Positions 7,361-15,299 of a stretch of DNA of 64,000 nt are shown here, piece after piece (within the stretch, counting starts at the first letter, position 1; each line of letters opens with the position of its first letter). Position numbers and translations under genes: made by a program. The notes under the pieces were generated by a model. That model had not been told where the DNA came from, made no database searches, and worked only from the letters and a program-made list of their open reading frames with translations. The DNA comes from Pseudomonadota bacterium (GTDB taxonomy: Bacteria; Pseudomonadota; Gammaproteobacteria; Burkholderiales; Rhodocyclaceae): positions 62,001 to 126,000 of the forward strand of contig JAGTRS010000006.1 in the NCBI GenBank assembly GCA_018262195.1, given 5' to 3'.

Positions 7361-8655
7361 AGGGCGGCCAGTTTCCGGAGGATGTCGATTTCGGCAAGAC
7401 GGTAGCGGCGGATCGCGCTCATCAGGTTCCACCACAACCAGCCGTTGGCCACGGCAAAGGCCAGGCCGGCCGGGCGGGCCAGCCAGCCGGCAAACGGCAC
7501 CGCTGCCAGCAGCAGGAGCAATGCCGTCGCGTAGGCCAGCATCTGCCGGCGCGTATCGACATCGGGCAGCAGCTTGTTCATGGCCGGCGCCGGCACTTTT
7601 GCTTGCCCGCACTCCTGCAGATGCAGCCAACCGAGGAAGGGCACGATCTTGTAGAGCATGCCGATGATGAAGGGCAGGAAGCCGCCAGCCACCAGCAGCA
7701 CGCCGAAGAGCAGCGTCCAGCCTTCAATCTCGGCCGCCGCGGGCCACAGGACGGAAATGGCCAGCAACAGCAGGGCAACAATGCTGGCCGAAAGACCGAG
7801 TTGCCAGTAACGATAGGTGGCATCGGCCCGCGCCCGGCGCCGCTTGGCCTGCAGGCGCAGGGTCAGTCCGGCAAAGGCTATGCCGGCCATGGCGGCGACA
7901 AACTGGCTGACGCGAACCAGCCAGGGCTGGTCGGCCGATACGGCCACGCTCCACAGCAGCAGCATGCCGAGCATGACCACCGGAAACCACCAGCTCGGCC
8001 GTGCCGGATAACCCGGGGTCAACTGAAACATCGGAACCACGACATAGGCCATCGCCGCGAGCAGAACCCCGGCCCAGCCACCCAGCCCCCATCCCGCATG
8101 CAGATCAGCCAGCGCCGGCAAGGGCAGTGCCCAGCCGTAGGCCAGTGCCAGCGCCATCAGAACACCAAGACCGACCACACCGGCCAGACCGAACAGTGCC
8201 AGTTTGAGACCACGAATGGTCGGGCTGGTCGATGGAACGCCGCTCAGCGCCAGGATGGTCGCCGTCAGAAAAACCACCGTGGCCAGACTGAGCACCAGCG
8301 CAGCGGTACTCAACAGAGCCGGCATGGCGAGATAGAACCCGGCAGCCAGCAACAGTGCGCCAGTCGAAAGCCCGAGATGGACAATCCGGGCCACCGCCAG
8401 TGGCCGCTTCAGATTGGCGCCAGCCACCACTGGCAGGATCTGGATCAAGGCACCGAGCATGACCTGCAACATGAAACCGACGGTAATCAGGTGAGTCACC
8501 GCCAGTGCGCCGGGCATCCAGCGGGAGGCAAACAGATCGGGGCCTTCGTAGGCGATCAGCAAGCCGGCCAGAACGGCAAACAGCGGGGCAGTCAGAAAAA
8601 AACGCAACGGCGCCGCAAAGGGCGGTGCGTTTTCGAAAGCCATCACCGCTTGCAT
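7357..8655 (-). CDS. Polytopic membrane protein, NnrS / heme-copper-oxidase-like
   Basis: The 432-residue product is almost entirely hydrophobic, with about twelve membrane helices. Histidines sit in conserved-looking helix contexts: AVTHLITVGFMLQVMLGALI near residue 55, DLHAGWGLGGWAGV near 185 and FLGWLHL near 345. This resembles NnrS-like and oxidase subunit I-related heme proteins linked to nitric oxide or oxygen metabolism, but I cannot place it firmly. It overlaps the SirB2 gene by four bases and follows the DUF2249 gene by 13 bases. The operon context (hemerythrin, DUF2249) supports a role in diatomic-gas or nitrosative stress handling. Confidence 0.65.
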   Translation of the reverse strand: MQAVMAFENAPPFAAPLRFFLTAPLFAVLAGLLIAYEGPDLFASRWMPGALAVTHLITVGFMLQVMLGALIQILPVVAGANLKRPLAVARIVHLGLSTGALLLAAGFYLAMPALLSTAALVLSLATVVFLTATILALSGVPSTSPTIRGLKLALFGLAGVVGLGVLMALALAYGWALPLPALADLHAGWGLGGWAGVLLAAMAYVVVPMFQLTPGYPARPSWWFPVVMLGMLLLWSVAVSADQPWLVRVSQFVAAMAGIAFAGLTLRLQAKRRRARADATYRYWQLGLSASIVALLLLAISVLWPAAAEIEGWTLLFGVLLVAGGFLPFIIGMLYKIVPFLGWLHLQECGQAKVPAPAMNKLLPDVDTRRQMLAYATALLLLLAAVPFAGWLARPAGLAFAVANGWLWWNLMSAIRRYRLAEIDILRKLAAL

Positions 8656-8668
8656 GCTTGGTGCAACT

Positions 8669-8896
8669 TTATCTTGAGATCAGGATTTCAAAAGTACCGT
8701 CGGCGACCTGCTCGACCTCGTAGTCGTGGCCGTTCTGGCGCAACACCTTGTAGAGCGGATGCGGCTCGCGGAAGAGCAGGAGCAGCATCTTTTCGCCGTC
8801 CTTGAGGGTGTCGAGCATTTCCATGGTCGCAACAAAGGGCTCGGGCGGCTCCATGTAGCGGGCGTCGACCACATGCGGGGTTTTCGGGTGAGTCAT
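8669..8896 (-). CDS. DUF2249 domain protein
   Basis: This is a 75-residue soluble protein with a small alpha/beta fold typical of DUF2249: an N-terminal VVDARYMEPPEPF strand, a LDTLKDGEKMLLLLFREPHP core and a C-terminal YEVEQVADGTFEILISR. The histidine and proline in EPHPLY are typical of the family. DUF2249 domains often occur with hemerythrin or nitrite/NO metabolism genes, and their function is unknown. The start overlaps the hemerythrin stop by four bases (ATGA), so the two products are probably made together. Confidence 0.8.
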   Translation of the reverse strand: MTHPKTPHVVDARYMEPPEPFVATMEMLDTLKDGEKMLLLLFREPHPLYKVLRQNGHDYEVEQVADGTFEILISR

Positions 8897-9339
8897 TCTT
8901 CGTGCAGTTCCAGTTCCAGCCGTTCGAGAATGGCCGGCAGTTCGGCTGACAGGTGCTGGTCACACATGGGATAGAGCATGTTCTCTTCCTTCATGTTGTG
9001 CTGCTGCACCATGATCAGCAGGGTATCGGCAAGCCCGAGGAAATCCTCGGCATTGCCGGCTTTGAGGGCATCGGCGGCCTCGTCCATCAAGGCCCGCATT
9101 TGCCCATGCTCCATGCGCATGACCTGGGTTGGTCCCATGGTCATGCCGGTCTTGGCCTCGAAAGTCGGGAAGAGCGTTTTCTCTTCGGTATTGAAGTGGG
9201 CCAGCACCGCCGAACGGAAGTGGCCGAAGCTTGCCTGGGCGAGATCGAGATTGCCCTTGCCGACGGCCTGCTCGGCATCGGCGAACAGGTCATCGCAATG
9301 GCGATGGTCATCGGTCATGTAACTGCGGATGGTGGTCAT
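8893..9339 (-). CDS. Hemerythrin-like HHE domain protein
   Basis: The 148-residue protein is an all-helical hemerythrin-type domain. Candidate iron ligands are His12-His14 in DDHRHCDDL, the HFNTEEKTLFP motif near residue 48, MEHGQM near 78 and QQHNMKEENMLYP near 113. Such proteins bind oxygen or nitric oxide at a di-iron site or help repair iron centres. It is the first gene of a four-gene leftward operon with DUF2249, an NnrS-like membrane protein and SirB2. A short GC-rich inverted repeat (GCCCC/GGGGC) lies just upstream at about 9364-9379. Confidence 0.88.
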   Translation of the reverse strand: MTTIRSYMTDDHRHCDDLFADAEQAVGKGNLDLAQASFGHFRSAVLAHFNTEEKTLFPTFEAKTGMTMGPTQVMRMEHGQMRALMDEAADALKAGNAEDFLGLADTLLIMVQQHNMKEENMLYPMCDQHLSAELPAILERLELELHEE

Positions 9340-9421
9340 GGTTTGCTCTGTTGCGGGCGAAGCCCCATTCTCGGGGCAGCCCCCGGAAGCACACCTTGAC
9401 CGCCATCAAATCCCGAAACAA

Positions 9422-10162
9422 TCAGGCGCTGACGATGCCCACCTGCAGTTCGTCAAACCAGTTGATGAAACGCTGGACATCGGCACCCTGATAGATGGCG
9501 CCGTGCTGCGGACAAAGCATGTCGATGTCCATCTGGGCGACGCGTTCGCACCAGCGACGCTTGGCTTCATTGGAGCCCATCCAGCGCTTGTGAAAGCCTT
9601 CGGCATGGCGGATGTGGGCATCGAAATTCTCGACGAACAGCCCATCTTCGCCCGGGGGCAGCAAGGCTGCGCCGACGTCGCCGGAGAACAGCACCTTGGC
9701 GACCTTGTCGTACAGGTTGAAATTGCCGGAAGAATGCAGGTAATGCGCCGGCACCGCCCGCAGGATCAGGCCAGCCAGCGAAATGTCGGCCCCTTCGTCA
9801 GGCAAGGTGATGAAGGTATCGGCAGTACCGCCAAAATGGGGGATGAAACTGGCCCACAGCCAGCTCACGTAGCAGCGCATCTTGGGATTGAACTCAAGCC
9901 ACAGGGCGAGCGACGAGCAAATATCCGGATCCTGGTGCGAGGCAAAGACAGCAGCCAGCGCCGACGGGTCGAATTCTGACGAAAGCGCCGAGAAGACAGC
10001 CGGGAAAACCTCGGCACCGCCCGGATCAAGCAGAACTCCCTGGCCGCCATGGGTGACCAGATATTCGTTGGTGTCGATCAGGTAATTCGGTTTCTCCGGG
10101 TCGCGAACGATGGCGACCCATTTGTGATTGCCGTCCGAAAAAATTGTTTTTGTCGTTTTCAC
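9422..10162 (-). CDS. Oxygen-binding di-iron protein (metallo-beta-lactamase fold, ODP-like)
   Basis: The 246-residue protein has the flavodiiron-type metallo-beta-lactamase fold without a flavodoxin domain. The visible metal ligands are His76, Asp78 and Asp80 (SHQDPD), His140 or His143 (AHYLH), Asp162 (FSGD) and His220 (CPQHG). The second histidine of the usual HxExDH motif is replaced by Ile81, as in oxygen-binding di-iron proteins (ODP) that bind O2 reversibly for sensing. The start is GTG, with GGGGAG seven bases upstream. The gene follows a chemoreceptor-like gene by 12 bases, which supports a sensor role. Confidence 0.82.
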   Translation of the reverse strand: MKTTKTIFSDGNHKWVAIVRDPEKPNYLIDTNEYLVTHGGQGVLLDPGGAEVFPAVFSALSSEFDPSALAAVFASHQDPDICSSLALWLEFNPKMRCYVSWLWASFIPHFGGTADTFITLPDEGADISLAGLILRAVPAHYLHSSGNFNLYDKVAKVLFSGDVGAALLPPGEDGLFVENFDAHIRHAEGFHKRWMGSNEAKRRWCERVAQMDIDMLCPQHGAIYQGADVQRFINWFDELQVGIVSA

Positions 10163-10174
10163 TTATTCGCTCCC

Positions 10175-10804
10175 CTACTCTCTATTTCCGGTAAAAAAGG
10201 CCGAACGGCGCAGCGACTCCAGCGAGGTCCGGATTTCTTCGACGATGCCGTCGAATTCCCCGGAAACCTGGGCCAGAGGCAAGGCAAAGGATTGCCCATA
10301 AGCGGCTTCGATTTTTGCCGACTTGGCCAGCACACCGCCCAATTCGACCATCTGGAAAGCATCTTCGAGCGCCCGTTTGAGTTGCTTGCGCAAACTGGCC
10401 AGGCGTTGCGTGTGCCGCTCATTTTCCATTTCCCGCTCGGCCAGGACATCGACCATCCGGGCCACCGGCGAAAGTGCCACCGCCTCGCGCAACAGGCGGG
10501 TATGCCGGATATCCTGCAGGACAAGCGAGACTTCAGTGACGCAACCGTGAATCAGGCCGGTCAGCGAAGCCATGCAATCACGCAGATCCTGCGAAAAGAC
10601 GCGCAACTCGTTGGAGAGTACGCCGAAACCGCGGGCCGCCGTGCCCGCCCGCTTGGCCAGGAAAATCGCGTTCAGCGCCATGATGTTGATCTTGAACGCA
10701 ACCGCCACCACGGACTTGATTTCCTCGTTGATGCGGACGATCCGCAACAGGTCTACCCCGGCCTGCGATGCTTTCGTGGATTTTGTCGCCAGTGCAGTCG
10801 TCAT
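10175..10804 (-). CDS. Soluble methyl-accepting-chemotaxis-like protein
   Basis: I take the ATG at 10804 (GGTGAG upstream) rather than an upstream TTG, giving 209 residues. The region ALNAIFLAKRAGTAARGFGV resembles the signalling hairpin tip of chemoreceptors (usual form ALNAAIEAARAGE.GRGFAVV). The flanking sequence is helical and probably coiled coil. There is no membrane helix, HAMP domain or ligand domain, and the hairpin is shorter and less conserved than in true receptors. It is transcribed just before the oxygen-binding di-iron gene. This suggests that the pair forms a cytoplasmic oxygen-sensing input, or that this protein is a reduced partner protein. Confidence 0.7.
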   Translation of the reverse strand: MTTALATKSTKASQAGVDLLRIVRINEEIKSVVAVAFKINIMALNAIFLAKRAGTAARGFGVLSNELRVFSQDLRDCMASLTGLIHGCVTEVSLVLQDIRHTRLLREAVALSPVARMVDVLAEREMENERHTQRLASLRKQLKRALEDAFQMVELGGVLAKSAKIEAAYGQSFALPLAQVSGEFDGIVEEIRTSLESLRRSAFFTGNRE

Positions 10805-10887
10805 GTTTGTCTCACCGTTGATCTTCTTGTCAGCCGGCAATGTACCAATTCATACCGGAAACAACCAGTCCATGACGACGCAAAGGC

Positions 10888-12636
10888 TCACTTTTCCAGA
10901 ACGTAGGTTCCTGGTGCGCTGGTCAGCGCGGGGAACTTGCGGTTGGCGGCCGGATAAGCCTCGACCAGATCACCGGTTCGTTCGCCGAGCCAGCGGGTCC
11001 AGTCTTCCCACCAGGTGCCCGGCTTTTTCTCGGCCCGATCAAACCAGTGTTCCCAATGTTCATTGCGTTCCGGTTCGCCGATCCAGTAGGCGCGCTTGGG
11101 CGGATTGGCCGGCGGATTGACGATGCCGAGAATATGGCCGGAGGTCGACAGTACGAAACGCACCGGCGCATTGACGTTGATCTGTTTGCGGATCCGGTAG
11201 CACTGCTTCCAGGGTGCAATATGGTCATCTTCGGCCGTCACCGCGTAGAGCGGCTGCTCGATCAGATCAAGGTCGATCTTTTCGTCGGCGATGGTCAGAT
11301 GATCGCGTTTGATCAGGTTGTTCTCGAGATACAGCTCGCGCAGGTAATACGAATGCATGGCTTGCGGCATGCGGGTGGTGTCCATGTTCCAGAACAGCAC
11401 ATCGAAGGGTGGCAGCGGTTCGCCAAGCAGGTAACTCTGCGTCCAGTAATGCCAGATCAGCGGGTTCGAGCGCAGCATGCGGAAGGAGGAAGCCATTTCG
11501 CTGCCGTCGAGATAGCCCTTCTTGGCCATCGACTCTTCCAGCGCGCCAATGCACGCCTCGTCGATGAAGACATCGATATCGCCCGGGTGCGCGAAATCGG
11601 TCAGGGTCGTAAATAGCGTCCAGTGCGCCACCGGCACCTTGTCCTTGCCGAAACGCTTGTTCGCCCAGGCCATGTAGGTGCTGACCAACGTGCCACCAAT
11701 GCAGTAGCCGACCAGATGCACCTTGGGCACCTTGCAGAACTCGCTGGCAACGCGCACCACCTCGTTGACGCCTTCGAGCAGGTAGTCGTCAAAACGGATG
11801 TCAGCGAGATCCTCGCCCGGATTCTTCCAGCTGGTGATGAAGACCGAGAAACCCTGGTCGGTCAGGTACTTGACCATGCTCTTCTTGGCCGTCAGGTCAA
11901 GAATGTAGAACTTGTTGATCCACGGCGTGATGATGACGATAGGCATCGCCCGCACCTTGGCGGTTGTCGGCGTGTAATGGATCAGCTCGACCAGACGATT
12001 GCGGAAGACCACCTTGCCCGGCGTTGTCGCCAGATCCTCGCCTACCTTGAAGGCATCCGGTTCGACCATCAGGATGTTCTTGGCCTTGGCGTCACGCTGG
12101 AAGTTTTCCCAACCCTGCTTCAGGCTTTCGCCGTTGGTCTCGACAAAGCGCCGCATGGCCACCGGGTTGAGCAGGAAGAAATTGGTCGGCGCCACCATGT
12201 TCAGCCAGTTGCGCAACCAGAAGGCAGAGCGGCGACGCTCCTTGTCGGAGAGTCCCGGTGTCTCGAAATACATGTCCTCAAGGCGGTGCGTGAAGGCGAT
12301 ATACCATTCCTTGACGATGTCCCAGGTCGCCGACTCGGTCCATATCGGATCAGAAAAACGTGCGTCGTCGGCATGCGGCCGGATGACGTCGGCTGAGGGA
12401 ATCCCCATTGCCCGGCGCATCACGTGCGTCTGGAGCTCGATCAGATCTCCGGACAGGTTGCTCATCGCCCTCGCCAGCTCCTGAGGGTGCATCAGCCAGG
12501 CCATCTGGGCCGCCAGCATCGAGGTGGTCACCCCATAGGGATCAACTGCGTTGCCAAGCGACTTGCCGAGCGTTTCCAGCGGGCTCAGGTTATGAATGTT
12601 TACACCGTTGTGTTTCTCTGTCGAATTACTGGACAT
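10888..12636 (-). CDS. phaC: Class I poly(R)-hydroxyalkanoate synthase
   Basis: This enzyme polymerises (R)-3-hydroxyacyl-CoA into storage polyester at the granule surface. The product is about 582 residues, normal for class I synthases. It carries the lipase-like box GYCIGG with catalytic Cys at about residue 312, the aspartate in AEDDHIAPW and the histidine in SGHILGIVNPP. The C-terminal GTWWEDWTRWLGER segment is typical. I prefer the ATG at 12636 (AAGGTG upstream) over the GTG at 12645. It follows the MBL-fold nuclease gene by 35 bases. No phaA, phaB or phasin gene is adjacent. Confidence 0.95.
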   Translation of the reverse strand: MSSNSTEKHNGVNIHNLSPLETLGKSLGNAVDPYGVTTSMLAAQMAWLMHPQELARAMSNLSGDLIELQTHVMRRAMGIPSADVIRPHADDARFSDPIWTESATWDIVKEWYIAFTHRLEDMYFETPGLSDKERRRSAFWLRNWLNMVAPTNFFLLNPVAMRRFVETNGESLKQGWENFQRDAKAKNILMVEPDAFKVGEDLATTPGKVVFRNRLVELIHYTPTTAKVRAMPIVIITPWINKFYILDLTAKKSMVKYLTDQGFSVFITSWKNPGEDLADIRFDDYLLEGVNEVVRVASEFCKVPKVHLVGYCIGGTLVSTYMAWANKRFGKDKVPVAHWTLFTTLTDFAHPGDIDVFIDEACIGALEESMAKKGYLDGSEMASSFRMLRSNPLIWHYWTQSYLLGEPLPPFDVLFWNMDTTRMPQAMHSYYLRELYLENNLIKRDHLTIADEKIDLDLIEQPLYAVTAEDDHIAPWKQCYRIRKQINVNAPVRFVLSTSGHILGIVNPPANPPKRAYWIGEPERNEHWEHWFDRAEKKPGTWWEDWTRWLGERTGDLVEAYPAANRKFPALTSAPGTYVLEK

Positions 12637-12671
12637 CGCGTTCACCTTGGGTACGTGAGACTTTTATGATC

Positions 12672-14084
12672 TTACAGCGTGACGAATTCACCGGGAGTGG
12701 GCAGGCGCACATTGGACCAGCCAAGCTGCTCGCCGATCGCCTTGGCGAAGTTGGCTGAAGCGCCTGCCTCGCCATGGACAACGAAGGTTCGCCCCGGCTG
12801 TTTGTGAAAGCCGCCCAGCCACTTGAGCAAGGCAGCCTGATCGGCATGGGCGGACAAACCGCCGACCGTGTAAATCCGCGCCCTGACCGGGACCGGCTGA
12901 CCGAAGATATGGACCAGCCGCGCTCCGTCGACCAAGCGTCGTCCGAGCGTTCCCGCCGCCTGAAAACCGGCGATCAGCACGCTGCACTCGCTGCGCGGCA
13001 GGTTTTCGCGCAGGTGGTACTTGATCCGCCCAGCCTCGCACATGCCGCTGGCCGACAGGATCACCGCACCACTGCGAATTTCGTTCAGGGCCTTGGAGCG
13101 CTCGACATCGGCCACGGACTCGATATACATCTTGTCCGGATGCGCCTGCTGCCAGGCAATCAGTTCGCGGGTTTCAGGGTCGAGCAGTTTTGGATGGGCC
13201 AATGTGATGCTGGTAGCCGCATTGGCCATGGGCGAATCGACATATACCTTCAGCGGCGACAGGCGCTTGCGCCGGACAAGACTGGCCAGCATGTAGATGA
13301 TTTCCTGCGTTCGCCCGACAGCGAAAGATGGGATGATCAGATTACCCTTGGCCGCCTTGGTCCGTTCGAAGGCGGCGACGATTTCGTCCTCGGTTTCAGC
13401 CAGTGAGCGGTGCAGGCGGTCGCCATAGGTCGATTCGATCAGCACGACATCGGCTTCCGCGGGCGCTGGCTCCGGGTCGTACAGCACGGGCCGGTCCGAC
13501 ATGCCGAGATCGCCGGAAAATACCAGACGGCGAGGCTTCCCTTCACCACTGACGCTTACTTCCAGCCAGGCCGAGCCGAGAATGTGCCCGGCATCGTGGA
13601 AACGCACACTGACCGATTTGGCCGGCTGCAGGCTTTCGCCATAGCTGACCGGCTGCAACAGTTTGAGCGAAGCCATGGCCTGCTCCACGGTGTACAAAGG
13701 CGGCACGATGCCGCGTTCACCCTTGCCGCGCCGATGGCGGTTACGCAACTGCCACTCAGACTCCTTTTCCTGAATGTGCGCGCTGTCCGGCAGTAATACT
13801 TCCAGCAGATCAATGGTCGCTGGTGTGGCATAGATCGGCCCGCGGTAACCGAGCATCGAAAGACGGGGTAGCAGACCGGAATGATCGATGTGGGCGTGGG
13901 TCAGCAGGACGAAGTCGATCTCGCGGACATCGAAGCCGAAATTGAGCGCCCGCTGGTTCTTCTGACGGGCCTCGGGGCCACCCTGGAACATGCCGCAATC
14001 GACCAGAAAACGGACCTCATCCGTTTCAACGAGGGTGCAGGAACCGGTCACTTCACCGGCCGCACCAAGAAATCCGAGACGCAT
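12672..14084 (-). CDS. MBL-fold beta-CASP RNA-processing nuclease
   Basis: The product is 470 residues from the ATG at 14084, which has GGAGG upstream; the frame extends further but without a ribosome site. It shows the metallo-beta-lactamase signature THAHIDHSG, then HDAGHILGSAW and FSGDLG. The beta-CASP features are ESTYGDR, SFAVGRTQE and the final SAHADQ and VVHGE motifs. Such proteins are CPSF-like exo/endoribonucleases. The gene diverges from the universal stress gene and precedes phaC on the same strand, so co-transcription with phaC is possible. Confidence 0.92.
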   Translation of the reverse strand: MRLGFLGAAGEVTGSCTLVETDEVRFLVDCGMFQGGPEARQKNQRALNFGFDVREIDFVLLTHAHIDHSGLLPRLSMLGYRGPIYATPATIDLLEVLLPDSAHIQEKESEWQLRNRHRRGKGERGIVPPLYTVEQAMASLKLLQPVSYGESLQPAKSVSVRFHDAGHILGSAWLEVSVSGEGKPRRLVFSGDLGMSDRPVLYDPEPAPAEADVVLIESTYGDRLHRSLAETEDEIVAAFERTKAAKGNLIIPSFAVGRTQEIIYMLASLVRRKRLSPLKVYVDSPMANAATSITLAHPKLLDPETRELIAWQQAHPDKMYIESVADVERSKALNEIRSGAVILSASGMCEAGRIKYHLRENLPRSECSVLIAGFQAAGTLGRRLVDGARLVHIFGQPVPVRARIYTVGGLSAHADQAALLKWLGGFHKQPGRTFVVHGEAGASANFAKAIGEQLGWSNVRLPTPGEFVTL

Positions 14085-14167
14085 GTTTAAATTCCTCCCG
14101 ACTTGGCGTAGCATGAACCTCAAGACGGCGGAATGCAACGCCAGCAGACCATTTCAGGAGGTTATGA

Positions 14168-14611
14168 ATGTTCAAGCATATCTTTGTCCCGACCGACGGA
14201 TCCGAGCTTTCCCGTGCCACGGCGGAGCGCGCCGTCTCCTTCGCCAAGGAAACCGGCGCCCGGATCACGGTATTTTTTGCCAAACCGGAATACCCGATCG
14301 CCTATTTTGGTGAAGGCGCCCTGATCGATCCAACGACGCCGGAAAAGTTTGCCGAACTCGCGGAGCAGCAAGCCACCGAATATCTGGGCGAAGTGCAGAA
14401 AATGTGTACCGAAGCCGGCGTCGAATGCAGCACGACGTCAGCCACCAGCGACATACCCTACGAAGCCATCATCGAAGCCGCCGAAAAATCTGGCTGTGAC
14501 CTGATTTTCATGGCCTCGCACGGCCGTCGCGGCATCAGCGGCTTCCTGCTCGGCAGCGAAACCAACAAGGTACTGACCCACTCCAAGGTACCGGTACTCG
14601 TTTACCGTTAA
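14168..14611 (+). CDS. Universal stress protein UspA family
   Basis: The 147-residue single-domain protein starts with MFKHIFVPTDGS. It contains the ATP-binding signature ASHGRRGISGFLLGSETNKV, with the G-x2-G-x9-G-S/T spacing near the C terminus. Members are cytoplasmic nucleotide-binding stress proteins induced by starvation or oxygen limitation. A strong AGGAGG lies six bases upstream of the ATG. It is a single-gene unit, divergent from the MBL nuclease gene and followed by two strong hairpins. Confidence 0.93.
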   Translation: MFKHIFVPTDGSELSRATAERAVSFAKETGARITVFFAKPEYPIAYFGEGALIDPTTPEKFAELAEQQATEYLGEVQKMCTEAGVECSTTSATSDIPYEAIIEAAEKSGCDLIFMASHGRRGISGFLLGSETNKVLTHSKVPVLVYR

Positions 14612-14622
14612 GCAGCAATTTT

Positions 14623-14650
14623 CATGGCTTCGACCACGGTCGAAGCCATG
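14623..14650. repeat. Perfect inverted repeat after the stress protein gene
   Basis: CATGGCTTCGACC is followed by two bases and then its exact reverse complement. The 13-base arms leave almost no loop, and no T-run follows on either strand. It may be part of a bidirectional terminator, a protein-binding palindrome or an mRNA 3'-end stabiliser. A similar CATG-bounded hairpin occurs at 29248-29278. Confidence 0.6.
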
Positions 14651-14660
14651 CTCGCGAGCA

Positions 14661-14692
14661 GCGGGCTGAGCACCGCTCAGGCCCGCTCTTTT
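14661..14692 (+). terminator. Probable rho-independent terminator of the stress protein gene
   Basis: GCGGGCTGAGC and GCTCAGGCCCGC form an 11-pair GC-rich stem with one bulge and a short loop, followed by TCTTTT. It fits a terminator for the rightward gene and also serves the converging leftward transcript. Confidence 0.6.
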
Positions 14693-14748
14693 CGCCCGGT
14701 ACGGCGAATTGCGATGAGCAGGCCTCCAGCCAGTAGCGACCAGACCAT
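14677..14748 (-). CDS. Possible 23-residue membrane peptide
   Basis: Sixteen bases after the FKBP stop codon is an ATG preceded by AGGCGG. It opens a 23-residue frame with one hydrophobic helix (VWSLLAGGLLIAI) and a basic tail (RRTGRKERA). This resembles a small single-pass membrane peptide or a lone PEP-CTERM-like tail. The stop codon lies inside the terminator stem. With no homologue visible by eye, it could equally be chance. Confidence 0.3.
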   Translation of the reverse strand: MVWSLLAGGLLIAIRRTGRKERA

Positions 14749-14763
14749 GTGCCGCCTGTTTCC

Positions 14764-15171
14764 TTACTTGGCGATGTCGAGCAATTCAACCTCGAAAACC
14801 AGCGTCGAATTGGGCGGAATGCCCGGCACGCCGCGGCTGCCGTAAGCCAGGCTGGGCGGGCAAACCAGCTTGGCCTTGCCGCCAACCTTGATCTTCTGAA
14901 CACCTTCCGTCCAGCATGGAATAACGCGGTTGAGCGGGAAGGCAGCCGGCTCGTTGCGGCGGTAGGAGCTGTCGAATTCCTGACCATTGGTCAGCGTGCC
15001 GCGATAGTGCACCTTGACCGTATCGCTGGCCTTCGGACTGGCGCCACTACCTTCCTTGAGCATCGTGATACCGATGCCGGAGGCGGTCATTTCTTCCTTC
15101 GGTTCAGCGGCAGTAACCTGGAAGGAGAGTACGAGAAGAAGGGCGGCGCTGGCGATGAAGCGTTTCTGCAT
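14764..15171 (-). CDS. Periplasmic FKBP-type peptidyl-prolyl cis-trans isomerase
   Basis: The 135-residue product has a signal peptide (about residues 1-21, VTA-AE) and one FKBP domain. Typical elements are VKVHYRGTLTNGQEFDSSY, FPLNRVIPCWTEGVQKIKVG, LAYGSRGVPGIPPNSTL and a final FEVELLDI. The active-site tyrosine, aspartate and tryptophan are in the usual segments. It would catalyse proline isomerisation during folding of exported proteins. It stands alone, leftward, converging on the stress protein gene. Confidence 0.93.
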   Translation of the reverse strand: MQKRFIASAALLLVLSFQVTAAEPKEEMTASGIGITMLKEGSGASPKASDTVKVHYRGTLTNGQEFDSSYRRNEPAAFPLNRVIPCWTEGVQKIKVGGKAKLVCPPSLAYGSRGVPGIPPNSTLVFEVELLDIAK

Positions 15172-15299
15172 TTAGGGAACCTTCGTTGCGTGGATGGAAA
15201 ATGTTCTGGGCGCACGTAAACGGAAAGAGCTTATGGTGCTCATCTATCGCAAAGCCACAAACTCCATGACGCCGCCCGAAGCCGGCACCATATTCGTCA

